NCBI GenBank assembly: GCA_036260935.1
Contig: DATALQ010000018.1
Location: 124,001 to 188,000, forward strand
Direction of reading: 5' to 3'
Length of the DNA stretch: 64,000 bases
DNA from: JAEYOM01 sp036260935
Lineage (GTDB): Bacteria > Bacillota > Clostridia > Acetivibrionales > DTU013
Below, in pieces: positions 44,121 to 53,339 of the stretch (position 1 is its first letter; each line of letters begins with the position of its first letter). The notes under the pieces are model-generated. The model made no database searches. It was given only the letters and a program-made list of their open reading frames with translations, and had not been told where the DNA came from. The translations under genes and the position numbers were made by a program.

Positions 44121-45533
44121 CTACAGTCCAAGAAACCGCTTCATTTCCTCGCTCACTTCATTAGCTGCGTGCTCGGTGGACATTTCCGCGAAGATACGCA
44201 GCAGAGGCTCGGTCCCTGAAAATCTGACGACGATCCAGCCGCCGTTCCTGAAATATATCTTCATGCCATCCAGATAACTGACGCGCTCTATGTCATAACC
44301 CAAATGAGGTACTTCGCGGCGCACGAACAGCTTATCCATGAGCCTTTCCTTGGTTTCTGCGTCGAAACGCAGGTCGTTCTCCGACATATAGAAGCAGCCG
44401 TATTTTTTGTTGATCTCCTCGAGCAGCTCGGACAGGCTTTTTCCGGTGACGCTCAGCAACTCGATCAGCAGGCTTGCCGCAAAGATACCGTCCTTGCCGC
44501 TGATATGCCCTCTTATTGTAAGGCCGCCGCTGCTTTCTCCGCCTATCAGCGCCTGGTGCTTATCCATTGTCGAACTTATGTGCTTGAAGCCTACGGGCAC
44601 TTCGTAGCATTCCTCCCCGAAGTCCTGGGCTATCCTGTCGAGCAGGTGCGTCGTGGCAAGGTTCCTGACAACGCCGCCCTTCCAGCCCTTGTATTTCAAT
44701 AGGTAATAATACAGCAGCGCGAGTATGTTGTTGGGATGAATGAAATCGCCCTTTTCGTCTATAATGCCGAGGCGGTCGGCGTCCCCGTCTGTTCCTATGC
44801 CTATATCGTAGCCTCTTTCAACGACAATGTTCCTCAGATGGTTCAAGGTATGCGTGCCGGGAGAGGGGAGTCTGCCGCCAAATAGGGTGTCGTGCCTGTC
44901 GTTTATTACGGCCAGTTCGCATCTTGCCGTGATCAATATGGTCTGCAGGCAGGTCTTGGAAACGCCGAACATTGGATCGAGCGCTATTTTCAAACCTCTC
45001 TTCCTGATAGCTTCCACGTCGATCATTCCAAGGATTGTGTCGATATACTCGTTGAACGGATCGATCTCTTCTATAAGCCCTGCTTTGTGCCCCTGCTCGT
45101 AATCCATATGCAGTACCGACCCCGGGGTGATCCCTGTTATGTATTTTTCGATTTCCGCCGTCACCTCTTCAGTTGCGTCGCGTCCGCCCAGTGTAAAGAT
45201 CTTGACTCCGTTGTAATCGGCAGGGTTGTGGCTCGCTGTAATCGCGCAGCCATACTCCGTCAGCAGGCATTTGACCGTGAACATCACGAGCGGCGTCGGT
45301 GCCACCTTGTCTATAAAGTAAACCTTGATCCCGTTTCCAGCCATTACCCCGGCTATCCACACAGCCGCTTTATCTGACAGGAACCGCCTGTCATATCCTA
45401 TTACAAAACCTTTTTCAGTACATCTCTTTTCTTTCATCATATCGGCGACAGCCTGAGCCAGGATACGGACGTTATCCTTTGTAAATTCCTCTCCTATAAG
45501 AGCCCTCCACCCGCCGGTTCCGAACTTTATCAT
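44121..45533 (-). CDS. Phosphohexomutase (PGM/PMM family)
   Basis: The 470-residue protein has all family signatures: phosphoserine loop TASHNPADYNG, metal loop GTDGDADRLG, sugar loop GGESSGG and the phosphate-binding RFSGTEPLLRI near the C-terminus. It interconverts a hexose 1- and 6-phosphate. The nearby chitobiose phosphorylase would make GlcNAc-1-phosphate, so this enzyme may turn that into GlcNAc-6-phosphate (inference); glucose or mannose phosphate are alternatives. It is divergent from a sugar importer operon, and a cre-like site sits in the shared region. Confidence 0.9.
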   Translation of the reverse strand: MIKFGTGGWRALIGEEFTKDNVRILAQAVADMMKEKRCTEKGFVIGYDRRFLSDKAAVWIAGVMAGNGIKVYFIDKVAPTPLVMFTVKCLLTEYGCAITASHNPADYNGVKIFTLGGRDATEEVTAEIEKYITGITPGSVLHMDYEQGHKAGLIEEIDPFNEYIDTILGMIDVEAIRKRGLKIALDPMFGVSKTCLQTILITARCELAVINDRHDTLFGGRLPSPGTHTLNHLRNIVVERGYDIGIGTDGDADRLGIIDEKGDFIHPNNILALLYYYLLKYKGWKGGVVRNLATTHLLDRIAQDFGEECYEVPVGFKHISSTMDKHQALIGGESSGGLTIRGHISGKDGIFAASLLIELLSVTGKSLSELLEEINKKYGCFYMSENDLRFDAETKERLMDKLFVRREVPHLGYDIERVSYLDGMKIYFRNGGWIVVRFSGTEPLLRIFAEMSTEHAANEVSEEMKRFLGL

Positions 45534-45558
45534 CTTTCAGCCCACCTTAACAACATAT

Positions 45559-45575
45559 TTTGGAAACGCTTTTGG
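45559..45575. promoter_or_regulatory. cre-like site
   Basis: TTTGGAAACGCTTTTGG fits the CcpA/LacI-type pattern TGNAANCGNNNNCN moderately well and lies 26 bp before the mutase start codon, in the region divergent from the sugar importer. It may allow carbon control, or serve a LacI-family protein encoded elsewhere. Confidence 0.4.
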
Positions 45576-45808
45576 TTTTCATTATAAAAGCGGCGTATGA
45601 TATTTGAAACTGGTCTACTTTGGCATATATTGTTCAATATTGCTGTTTTCTTTTGGCATTTTTCAACATACCAATAAAGTACAAGAAATACCAAATTAAT
45701 GGCATTTTTTTCTTTCCAATTCCCGAATATACTTATACCTGCAAAGGCAATTCAAACCCGGAGATTTATGCTTCTAATAATTTTGCAATTTAAGAAGGTA
45801 GGCTTAAC

Positions 45809-46801
45809 ATGATTCAAAATACGATGAATTCAAGCGGGGTTGCCACTGAAAAAACAACAGTACCAAATCGCAGGGGCTTTCAAAGGCATAAGAAAACCAT
45901 AATCCTGCTGTCCATGGTGTTGCCTGGTGCAATTTGGCTGTTACTGCTGAGATACTTGCCGATGTTTGGTATCGTGATGGCTTTTCAAAACTTCGAATTT
46001 TACTACGATAACCCAACGCTGTTCAATAACATAATACACAGCTCCTGGGTGGGATTGCAGAACTTCGCGTTTTTGTTTGCTACAAGCGAATGCTGGCAGA
46101 TGCTTTTAAACACGATAGGCTACAATTTAGTGTTTATAATATTGGGCACCATCATTTCTGTGGCCTTTGCGATTATGATGAGCGAGCTTACCCAGAAGAC
46201 TCTGATGAAAGCCTATCAAACAATGATGTTCTTTCCGTTCTTTCTTAGCTGGGTGGTGGCAAGTTACTTTTTGTACGCTTTCCTGGCGCCTGACGACGGT
46301 TTATTGGTTCATTTGTTCAAGAACCTGGAAATAACGCAATTGGGTTGGTATAACGATACCAGGCCCTGGCCCTACCTCATTGTATTTGCCCATATGTGGA
46401 AGAATGTCGGCTACACAGTCGTGCTGTATATGGCGGCCATAGTCGGTATCGATGCAAGCCAGTATGAAGCCGCCAGAATAGACGGCGCTTCAAAATGGAA
46501 ACAGATACGTTATGTCACACTTCCGCATTTAACTACGCTGATCGTTGTTCTGTTGATTATAAATGTGGGAAAAATATTCAACTCCGATTTCGGACTTTTC
46601 TTCACAGTACCGATGGATTCAGGTTCGCTGATACCCGTGACACAAGTTGTTGATACATACGTGTACCGGGCGCTTCTGAGTACCGGCGATATCGGAATGA
46701 GCACGGCTGCGGGTCTTTTCCAAAGCGCGGTAGGCTTTGCACTCGTATTGATTACCAACGCAATTGTCCGTAAGGTAGACCCGGACAGCGCAATGTTTTA
46801 G
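45809..46801 (+). CDS. Sugar ABC permease, LplB type
   Basis: The 330-residue protein has six membrane helices after a charged N-terminus and the binding-protein-dependent transport motif EAARIDGASKWKQIRYVTLP near residue 215. It belongs to the LplB/UgpA (CUT1-like) group found with large binding proteins and YesMN sensors. The next gene encodes the partner permease, 12 bases away, and then a binding protein; no ATPase is present, so a shared MsmX-like ATPase must be supplied from elsewhere. Confidence 0.9.
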   Translation: MIQNTMNSSGVATEKTTVPNRRGFQRHKKTIILLSMVLPGAIWLLLLRYLPMFGIVMAFQNFEFYYDNPTLFNNIIHSSWVGLQNFAFLFATSECWQMLLNTIGYNLVFIILGTIISVAFAIMMSELTQKTLMKAYQTMMFFPFFLSWVVASYFLYAFLAPDDGLLVHLFKNLEITQLGWYNDTRPWPYLIVFAHMWKNVGYTVVLYMAAIVGIDASQYEAARIDGASKWKQIRYVTLPHLTTLIVVLLIINVGKIFNSDFGLFFTVPMDSGSLIPVTQVVDTYVYRALLSTGDIGMSTAAGLFQSAVGFALVLITNAIVRKVDPDSAMF

Positions 46802-46813
46802 GAGGAACCGAAA

Positions 46814-47740
46814 ATGAAAAATTCAATGCTGAAAAGCAATAGTAATTCCCGTTTAGGCGCTGTCAGCATACCGGCTGAAATAATATTGCACGTCATTATT
46901 GCTGTATTTTCTCTGGTGTGCGTTGTTCCATTTATCTTTTGTATCATAATTTCCTTTACATCCAAGGAAAGTATAACGAATATAGGGTTCTCCTTCATTC
47001 CGCAGTCGTGGTCGCTGGATGGCTACAATTACGTCTTCGACATGGGGAGGCAGCTTTGGATTTCCTACTTCAACAGCATCTTTGTTTCGGTTGCGGGTAC
47101 TCTTTTAAGCATCGCAGTTTGCATTTTGTACTCGTATGCGCTATATCGCAGAGACTTCAAATACCGCAGATTCTTCACTCTGTTCGCGGTATTTACCATG
47201 ATGTTTACCGGCGGACTTGCCCCCACATATCAGGTAAGCAAAAATATGCTTGGCTTGAGTGACAATTACTGGGCTCTCATTATTCCTTTACTGGTAAATC
47301 CGTTCAACCTGATCATCATGCGCACGTTCTTTCAGTCCAGCGTGTCCGATTCACTAATTGAGGCCGCAACTATAGATGGCAGCGGTGAATACAATACGCT
47401 GATGAAAATAGTAATACCCATATCAAAACCAGGTATTGCCACCATCGCTCTTCTGACGATTCTGGCATATTGGAATGATTGGTTCAGCGCCCTTCTATAC
47501 ATAGGTGACAATAATTTTTATCCTCTCCAGTTTTTGCTCTGGCAGATGCAAAGCCAGGTCGACTTCCTTGCGGCGAACTCCGGAAAAGGGCTCGAAACTG
47601 TCGTCGATGTGGCAACCTTGCCGACACAGAGCTTACGCATGGCGATAGTTGTATTGATAGTCATTCCCATTGCATGTGCGTATCCGTTCTTTCAACGTTA
47701 TGTTGTAGCAGGTCTTACGGTTGGTTCGGTGAAAGGCTAA
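46814..47740 (+). CDS. Sugar ABC permease, YtcP type
   Basis: The 308-residue protein has six helices and the coupling motif EAATIDGSGEYNTLMKIVIP near residue 190. It starts after an AGGAGG site in the gap between it and the LplB-type gene. It is the usual second membrane subunit of the importer. Together with the following binding protein it forms a chito-oligosaccharide or other oligosaccharide importer, judged from the GH20 gene downstream. Confidence 0.9.
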   Translation: MKNSMLKSNSNSRLGAVSIPAEIILHVIIAVFSLVCVVPFIFCIIISFTSKESITNIGFSFIPQSWSLDGYNYVFDMGRQLWISYFNSIFVSVAGTLLSIAVCILYSYALYRRDFKYRRFFTLFAVFTMMFTGGLAPTYQVSKNMLGLSDNYWALIIPLLVNPFNLIIMRTFFQSSVSDSLIEAATIDGSGEYNTLMKIVIPISKPGIATIALLTILAYWNDWFSALLYIGDNNFYPLQFLLWQMQSQVDFLAANSGKGLETVVDVATLPTQSLRMAIVVLIVIPIACAYPFFQRYVVAGLTVGSVKG

Positions 47741-47889
47741 TGAAATAACATAGTTGTATCCGGAATCAAGGCATAATCAGGGGCCTTATTTGATCATGCC
47801 TGGAATTGCCGCTTACATAAACAAAGGTATTACCGGATAAAGACAAAATGCAAGGCAAACCCAAAAAATTATTTTAAGGAGTGGAGACT

Positions 47890-49401
47890 ATGAAGGCAAT
47901 GAAAAAGGTTCTGGCAATCGTTATCTGCATGACGTTGGTGCTGTCCCTTTGCGTATCTGCCAATGCATTCGGCAGACCAAGCACGTCAAAATTTGTGACA
48001 ATAACCTGGATGTACGAGGGCAATAACGTAACAGACGACAAAGCAGTTATGAAAAAGGTAAACGAATATCTTAAAAAGAAGCTTAACTGCGAACTGAAGA
48101 TGAAATGGCAAACCTGGGGCGACTTTGACAACAAGCAAACCCTGGCGATCAACGGCGGTGACAAGATTGACATCTACTTCACCAGCAGCTGGAATACAAA
48201 CACGTACCAGGCGATGGCAAAGAAAGGTGCGTTCAGACGCCTTGACGACCCAAAGAACAATTTGCTCCAATCCTGCGCTCCGAACCTGTTTAAAACACTG
48301 CCCAGCGTTCTGGCCCAGGGAGCAATGGTGCCCGGTAAGAACGGCAAAGGAATTTATGCGATTCCGACCTACAAAGAAATTGCCCAGCAGTATGTTTGGT
48401 GCTTTAACAAGAGAATTCTCGACAAGTATGGTATTACCGCCAGTCAGGTAACCGATTTGAAGAGCCTCGAACCGTTGATGAAGAAGATTAAGGAAGGCGA
48501 AGGCAAGGATTTCTACCCGATCAACTGTGACTTTACAGTTTGGGAGAGAGCACTTACAAATTCCGACCTGATCGATCCCAGCATGCTGCTCGATTATACC
48601 TTCAATCCGGTTAATCCTTCAAAATCAGGAAGGACACTCACCAGCCGTTATGAAAGCGCTGCTTTCAAAGCTTATGCCGAAACGATGCACAAGTATTTCC
48701 TGGCCGGTTATATCAACCCGGCGGCAACCACCAATACACAGACAATGAATGAAACATGGCAGAAAACTCTGACATCCGGACAGTGGGCATTTGAAATTTA
48801 TCCATACTACCCGGGCAATGAGAATACAAGAACCGATACGTATAACTACAAGTTTACAGTCAAACCGGTTCAGGCCGGTTATATATCGACTACGTCTTCC
48901 AGAGGCGGCATGAACGCAATTTCAACTGTTTCAAAGAATCCGGACCGCGCGCTTATGCTGTTAAACCTCGTCAATACCGATTCCTATCTGCGTACGCTGC
49001 TTGCTTACGGTGTTGAGGGTGTACATTATAAGCTGGATGACGGCAGAGTATCATTGAAAGCGAAAAATGGTTTCTCACCATGGGTTGCAGGTCTTGGAAA
49101 TGTAAACATACTGCCTCTTACGGAGAGCGATCCGGCAGACCTCTATACAAGGCTGTTCCCCAGGTTTAACAGAGCGGAAGGTTTGCCAATACTCGGTTAT
49201 TCATTTGATGTTGATCCGGTTAAGACCCAGATGGCTACCCTCAATAACGTGGCAACTCAATACAACATAGGGCTTCTTACAGGCGCTTCCGATCCGGCGA
49301 CCAAGCTTCCCGAGTTTACAAAGAAGCTTAAAGCCGGAGGAATTGACGCTGTAGTTAAAGAAGCAAATAAGCAGCTCGGTGCCTTCCTCAATGCCAAGTA
49401 A
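47890..49401 (+). CDS. Extracellular sugar-binding protein of LplB/YtcP system
   Basis: The 503-residue precursor has a signal sequence (MKAMKKVLAIVICMTLVLSLC) that ends in ANA, a type I cleavage site, and no proper lipobox (LSLC lacks the small residue before Cys). The mature part is a DUF3502/LipO-like solute-binding fold (TITWMYEGNNVTDDKAVMKKV; DPDRALMLLNLVNTD-like segment near residue 360). Binding proteins of Gram-positive cells are usually lipid-anchored, so this one may be retained otherwise or released. The ATG follows AAGGAG eight bases upstream. A terminator closes the operon. Confidence 0.87.
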   Translation: MKAMKKVLAIVICMTLVLSLCVSANAFGRPSTSKFVTITWMYEGNNVTDDKAVMKKVNEYLKKKLNCELKMKWQTWGDFDNKQTLAINGGDKIDIYFTSSWNTNTYQAMAKKGAFRRLDDPKNNLLQSCAPNLFKTLPSVLAQGAMVPGKNGKGIYAIPTYKEIAQQYVWCFNKRILDKYGITASQVTDLKSLEPLMKKIKEGEGKDFYPINCDFTVWERALTNSDLIDPSMLLDYTFNPVNPSKSGRTLTSRYESAAFKAYAETMHKYFLAGYINPAATTNTQTMNETWQKTLTSGQWAFEIYPYYPGNENTRTDTYNYKFTVKPVQAGYISTTSSRGGMNAISTVSKNPDRALMLLNLVNTDSYLRTLLAYGVEGVHYKLDDGRVSLKAKNGFSPWVAGLGNVNILPLTESDPADLYTRLFPRFNRAEGLPILGYSFDVDPVKTQMATLNNVATQYNIGLLTGASDPATKLPEFTKKLKAGGIDAVVKEANKQLGAFLNAK

Positions 49402-49450
49402 TATGCCATGAAAGCTCGCATCCTGTAGAAATTATCATAAGCCGTAAAAA

Positions 49451-49482
49451 AATGAGTCCGGTACAAACCGGACTTATTTTTT
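49451..49482 (+). terminator. Intrinsic terminator of sugar importer operon
   Basis: AGTCCGG and CCGGACT pair around TACAAA and are followed by TATTTTTT. It lies about 50 bases after the binding-protein stop and 100 bases before the GH20 start. Confidence 0.85.
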
Positions 49483-49581
49483 ATGCAAAGAAAGCGTCAA
49501 CAGCATTATATGGTAAAACCTTCGCGGAGATGGTACAATCATGGTTATAAAAAGCAAATGATCATCCCCAAGGAGGTCCCC

Positions 49582-51537
49582 ATGGTATTGATCCCATACC
49601 CGAAAAAACTGACGAACAGGAGCGGATCCTTTCATCTGGAACGGCCTGTAACGATACTTCTCGATACTTTCTGTGATTATTCCGATTATGAAGCGGCTTT
49701 GCTGCTGAAGGAGGAAATTCTGGGCAGGACCGGGATAACTCCCGCTATTACCAAGGGCGCCGCAGACATGAATAAACTGGCAGCCCAACCTGCGGGAATG
49801 ATCATTTTACAGAAGGCTGCTGCAGAACCCGGCAAGATTTCGGGCAAAGCCGGCAAAACAAAGATGGAAGCCGAAACTCATTTGGATTCGTATGAAACCC
49901 CGGACCCTTCCTACAGGCTGGTCGTAACTGAGGAAATGATTCTGGTATCAGGCTGTTCGGCCGCCGGCCTGCTTTACGGCGTACAAACGCTTAGGCAGAT
50001 TATAAGGGGAAGCGCACCCGCGATACAATGCATGGAAATTGAAGACCGCCCTGATTTTGAGTACAGGGGCTTCTACCACGATATAACCAGGGGCAGGGTA
50101 CCCAAGCTCACGACCCTGATGGAGCTCGCCGACAGGCTGTCATTTTACAAGATAAATCAGCTACAGCTTTACATAGAGCATACCTTTGCTTTCAGGACGC
50201 ACAGCGAAATATGGTCCGATTCGGACCCGCTTACGGCCGAAGACATACTGGTTCTTGATGAGTACTGCAAAAAGAGAGGCATTGAATTGGTACCGTCGAT
50301 CTCGACATTCGGCCACCTTTATCACGCGCTTGTTTCGAGATCCTTCGGCAGGCTCAACGAGTATGAAAAGCTTCCGGAGAAGCCGTTTACCTGGGTCGAG
50401 AGGATGCGGCACTATACTCTGGACGCAAGCAACCCGCAAAGCCTTCAGTTCGTGCGCGATATGATCGATGAATACCTGCCGCTGTTTACATCGGACAAGT
50501 TCAATATCGGCTGCGATGAGACCTTTGACCTTGGAAACGGCCGAAACAAGCCTTTAGCGGAAAGCATGGGCAGGGGAAAGCTCTACCTTTACTTTGTCAG
50601 GGAAATTGTGAATTATGTGAAATCGCAAAAAAAGAAGGTCATGATGTGGGGGGACATACTTCTCAAGTATCCCGAGGTTCTGAAGGATCTGCCGGAGGGT
50701 GTGATACTGCTCAACTGGAATTATGACCCGAATGCGGCTGAAGATGGTATCAGGGCGATTGCGGAAGCGGGGTTCGAACAGTATGCATGCCCCGGTGTGC
50801 AGGGCTGGAACAGGCTCATCAACGATATGGACGCTGCGAACAGGAACATAGCCGCGATGGTCTCGCATGGCTTGAAATATGCTGCAAAGGGCATCCTTAA
50901 CACGGATTGGGGAGATTTCGGGCATATAAATCTGCTCGCAGGCTCGATGCCTGGGGCGATATTCGGCGCAGGCCTTTCCTGGAATGGGGACAAATCGGAG
51001 GGACCCTCGGACGAAGAGATATCGAAACTCGAGTATGGTGATTTTTCGGGAAGGTATGTGGGCCTGGTAAGGGAACTGTCAAGGCAGGCAATACTCGACT
51101 GGGAAACGACTGTATTGTGGTATTACTCGACTACCGGCCTCGACGTGGATGACTATGGGTATCAAGAGCATTATCTGAAATGCATGCTCGAATGCGGCGA
51201 AGACAGTGTCAGAAAAGCATATGCCAGGATCGGGGAGCTGCAGGATGAACTCGCCGCCTTGAACTTAAGCGTTTACCCGAACAGGAGGCAGGATCTCAGG
51301 GAGATACTTGCTGCGGCTGAGGGACTTAGGCTGTCCCAGGCGCTGCTGCTCGTGATAAAGAAAGGGTTCCTCGGACAGAAGGATACGGGCTTGATACTGG
51401 CACCGCAGGAACTTGCGGTGAAGCTGGAATACTGGCTCATGGAATATAAGCGGGTTTGGCGTGAAAGGAACAGGGAGAGCGAGCTTTACAGGATCAAGGA
51501 AGTCATCACCGGCATCTGCCGGCTTTTAAGGGGATAA
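49582..51537 (+). CDS. GH20 beta-N-acetylhexosaminidase-like enzyme
   Basis: The 651-residue protein has an N-terminal GH20b domain (about 1-145) ending at DRPDFEYRGFYHDI, and a TIM barrel with the catalytic pair Asp312-Glu313 in IGCDETFDLG. A helical C-terminal region (about 490-651) is found in bacterial relatives. It lacks a signal peptide, so it works in the cytosol on imported substrates. GH20 enzymes release terminal GlcNAc or GalNAc by substrate-assisted catalysis. AAGGAGG five bases before the ATG fixes the start. Its place after the importer supports aminosugar oligosaccharide use. Confidence 0.88.
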   Translation: MVLIPYPKKLTNRSGSFHLERPVTILLDTFCDYSDYEAALLLKEEILGRTGITPAITKGAADMNKLAAQPAGMIILQKAAAEPGKISGKAGKTKMEAETHLDSYETPDPSYRLVVTEEMILVSGCSAAGLLYGVQTLRQIIRGSAPAIQCMEIEDRPDFEYRGFYHDITRGRVPKLTTLMELADRLSFYKINQLQLYIEHTFAFRTHSEIWSDSDPLTAEDILVLDEYCKKRGIELVPSISTFGHLYHALVSRSFGRLNEYEKLPEKPFTWVERMRHYTLDASNPQSLQFVRDMIDEYLPLFTSDKFNIGCDETFDLGNGRNKPLAESMGRGKLYLYFVREIVNYVKSQKKKVMMWGDILLKYPEVLKDLPEGVILLNWNYDPNAAEDGIRAIAEAGFEQYACPGVQGWNRLINDMDAANRNIAAMVSHGLKYAAKGILNTDWGDFGHINLLAGSMPGAIFGAGLSWNGDKSEGPSDEEISKLEYGDFSGRYVGLVRELSRQAILDWETTVLWYYSTTGLDVDDYGYQEHYLKCMLECGEDSVRKAYARIGELQDELAALNLSVYPNRRQDLREILAAAEGLRLSQALLLVIKKGFLGQKDTGLILAPQELAVKLEYWLMEYKRVWRERNRESELYRIKEVITGICRLLRG

Positions 51538-51571
51538 GAAACACCGATATATGGAGTGAGAGGGTGTATTT

Positions 51572-53275
51572 TTGAGATCAAAAAGTGCAATGAGCAGGGT
51601 AAAAGAATATAAGCATCTTGCCTGGCTGTTTGTCGTCGCGGTTGTTTCTGCCGTTCTTTTTGAAAACCTGTATTTATTCGAACCACTTTTCAGCCGCATG
51701 ATAAATGTCTCGGAATACCTTTCCTGGCATACTATATTCGAATTCATCAGCATATTGGTATCGCTCTGTGTGTTTATACTGCCATATTATACTTACAGGC
51801 AAAACCACAGACTGAGGGGTATACTTATCGCAAATGTTTTCCTGACGACTGGCATCATAGATACGTTTCATACCCTGAGCTTCAAGGGCATGCCGTTTTT
51901 TTTCGTTGAAAACAGTACCGCGGACAGGGCGACGACCTTCTGGATCATTGCAAGGCTGATCGGAGCAATAGGGCTCACATCTGTAAGCTTTATCAAAATT
52001 CACAGGAAATCCAATGCGGACCGGAGAGCTTTCTTTTTTGTTTCCATTTTGTTTTCTCTGTCTGTCTTTATAATTGTGACATATTTTCCAAATATCCTTC
52101 CGGTTATGTATGACGAAGCTGCCGGCGTGACTCAGATAAAAAAGCTTCTGGAATACGTGGTAATAGCTTTTCTGTGCTTTGCAGGAATCATGTATCTGCA
52201 GCAATATTTGAAAAAGCGGGACAATTCCAATCTTTTATTTTCAATAGCGATCATCGCTAGTATTTTCAGTGAGTTGGCATTTGTCAGATATAATTCCGTG
52301 TATGATATATATAATTACGCAGGACATGCTTACAAATTCATCTCTTACTTTATAATTTTCAGGGTAGCATTCGTAAATAACGTAGAAAGACCGTATATGG
52401 CTTTGTATAAAGCAATAGACAAGTTGAAAAAATATACGGGCAACCTGAACAGGCTTGTTGCGCAGCGTACAGAGGAGCTTCAAAATGCTAATCACAATTT
52501 GAATCTGATGAATGAGAAGCTATTGGATGATCTTGAGTATGCCCGTGACATTCAAAAATCAATATTGCCCGATAATCTGCCCGACAGTGATCAGGTGGCG
52601 TTTGAAGCAAGGTATTATCCTGCGGAGAGGGTAGGCGGAGATTTTTACAATGTTTTCAATCTTGACGAGCATAGGATCGGAATGTATATTGGCGATGTTT
52701 CAGGTCACGGGGTCCCGGCCGCGATGCTTACGGTGTTTTTGAATCAAAGCATAAAAACCACCAAAGAACTGGATGGCAACAGGTTTGAGGTTATTGAACC
52801 TTCAAAGGTATTGAAAAATCTTTATGAATTATATAATAAAATCAATTTTAAGGACGAGGTCTACATATTGGTCCTGTATGCGGTCTATGACGCAGAAACC
52901 GGGGAATTGACATATTCGTCGGCGGGCATGAATGCAAAACCGCTGGTAGTAAAAAGTAGCGGTGAGGTTATTGAAATGGACATTGCAGGGCTGCCCATCT
53001 GTAAGCTTATGAATATTTCTCCCGCTGATTATACCGATAGATCGATACGGCTGGATACCGGGGACAGAGTTTTCTTTTACACCGACGGTTTGATTGAACT
53101 CAAGGATGACGTAACAGGTGAAGCCTTCACTGCAGATCATTTGAAAGAACTTCTGTCTGCGAGTGATATCAGCAGTTCGGATCTTTACGGCAAAATAGAC
53201 AGTAAAATCAGACGCATTACAGAAAACGGCGGCTTAACGGATGACGCTACATTTTTCATGCTGCGGGTAAATTGA
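51572..53275 (+). CDS. MASE3-SpoIIE/RsbU-type serine phosphatase
   Basis: The 567-residue protein has an N-terminal seven-helix MASE3 sensor domain (about 15-275, with IDTFHTLSFKGMPFF and TTFWIIARLIG), a short coiled coil (AQRTEELQNANHNLNLMNE), and a PP2C phosphatase domain of the SpoIIE/RsbU type. The phosphatase has the YPAERVGGDFYNVF, IGDVSGHGVPAAM and FFYTDGLIEL motifs carrying the Mn-binding Asp residues. Such enzymes dephosphorylate anti-anti-sigma factors to turn on stress or sporulation sigma factors. It starts with TTG, seven bases after GAGAGGG; an in-frame ATG at 51590 is possible. Confidence 0.9.
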   Translation: MRSKSAMSRVKEYKHLAWLFVVAVVSAVLFENLYLFEPLFSRMINVSEYLSWHTIFEFISILVSLCVFILPYYTYRQNHRLRGILIANVFLTTGIIDTFHTLSFKGMPFFFVENSTADRATTFWIIARLIGAIGLTSVSFIKIHRKSNADRRAFFFVSILFSLSVFIIVTYFPNILPVMYDEAAGVTQIKKLLEYVVIAFLCFAGIMYLQQYLKKRDNSNLLFSIAIIASIFSELAFVRYNSVYDIYNYAGHAYKFISYFIIFRVAFVNNVERPYMALYKAIDKLKKYTGNLNRLVAQRTEELQNANHNLNLMNEKLLDDLEYARDIQKSILPDNLPDSDQVAFEARYYPAERVGGDFYNVFNLDEHRIGMYIGDVSGHGVPAAMLTVFLNQSIKTTKELDGNRFEVIEPSKVLKNLYELYNKINFKDEVYILVLYAVYDAETGELTYSSAGMNAKPLVVKSSGEVIEMDIAGLPICKLMNISPADYTDRSIRLDTGDRVFFYTDGLIELKDDVTGEAFTADHLKELLSASDISSSDLYGKIDSKIRRITENGGLTDDATFFMLRVN

Positions 53276-53339
53276 TCACTCAAACATAATCCTGTTTTCT
53301 CATGGGTTTACCCCGTTCAAAATGTGGTAAACATTTGAC

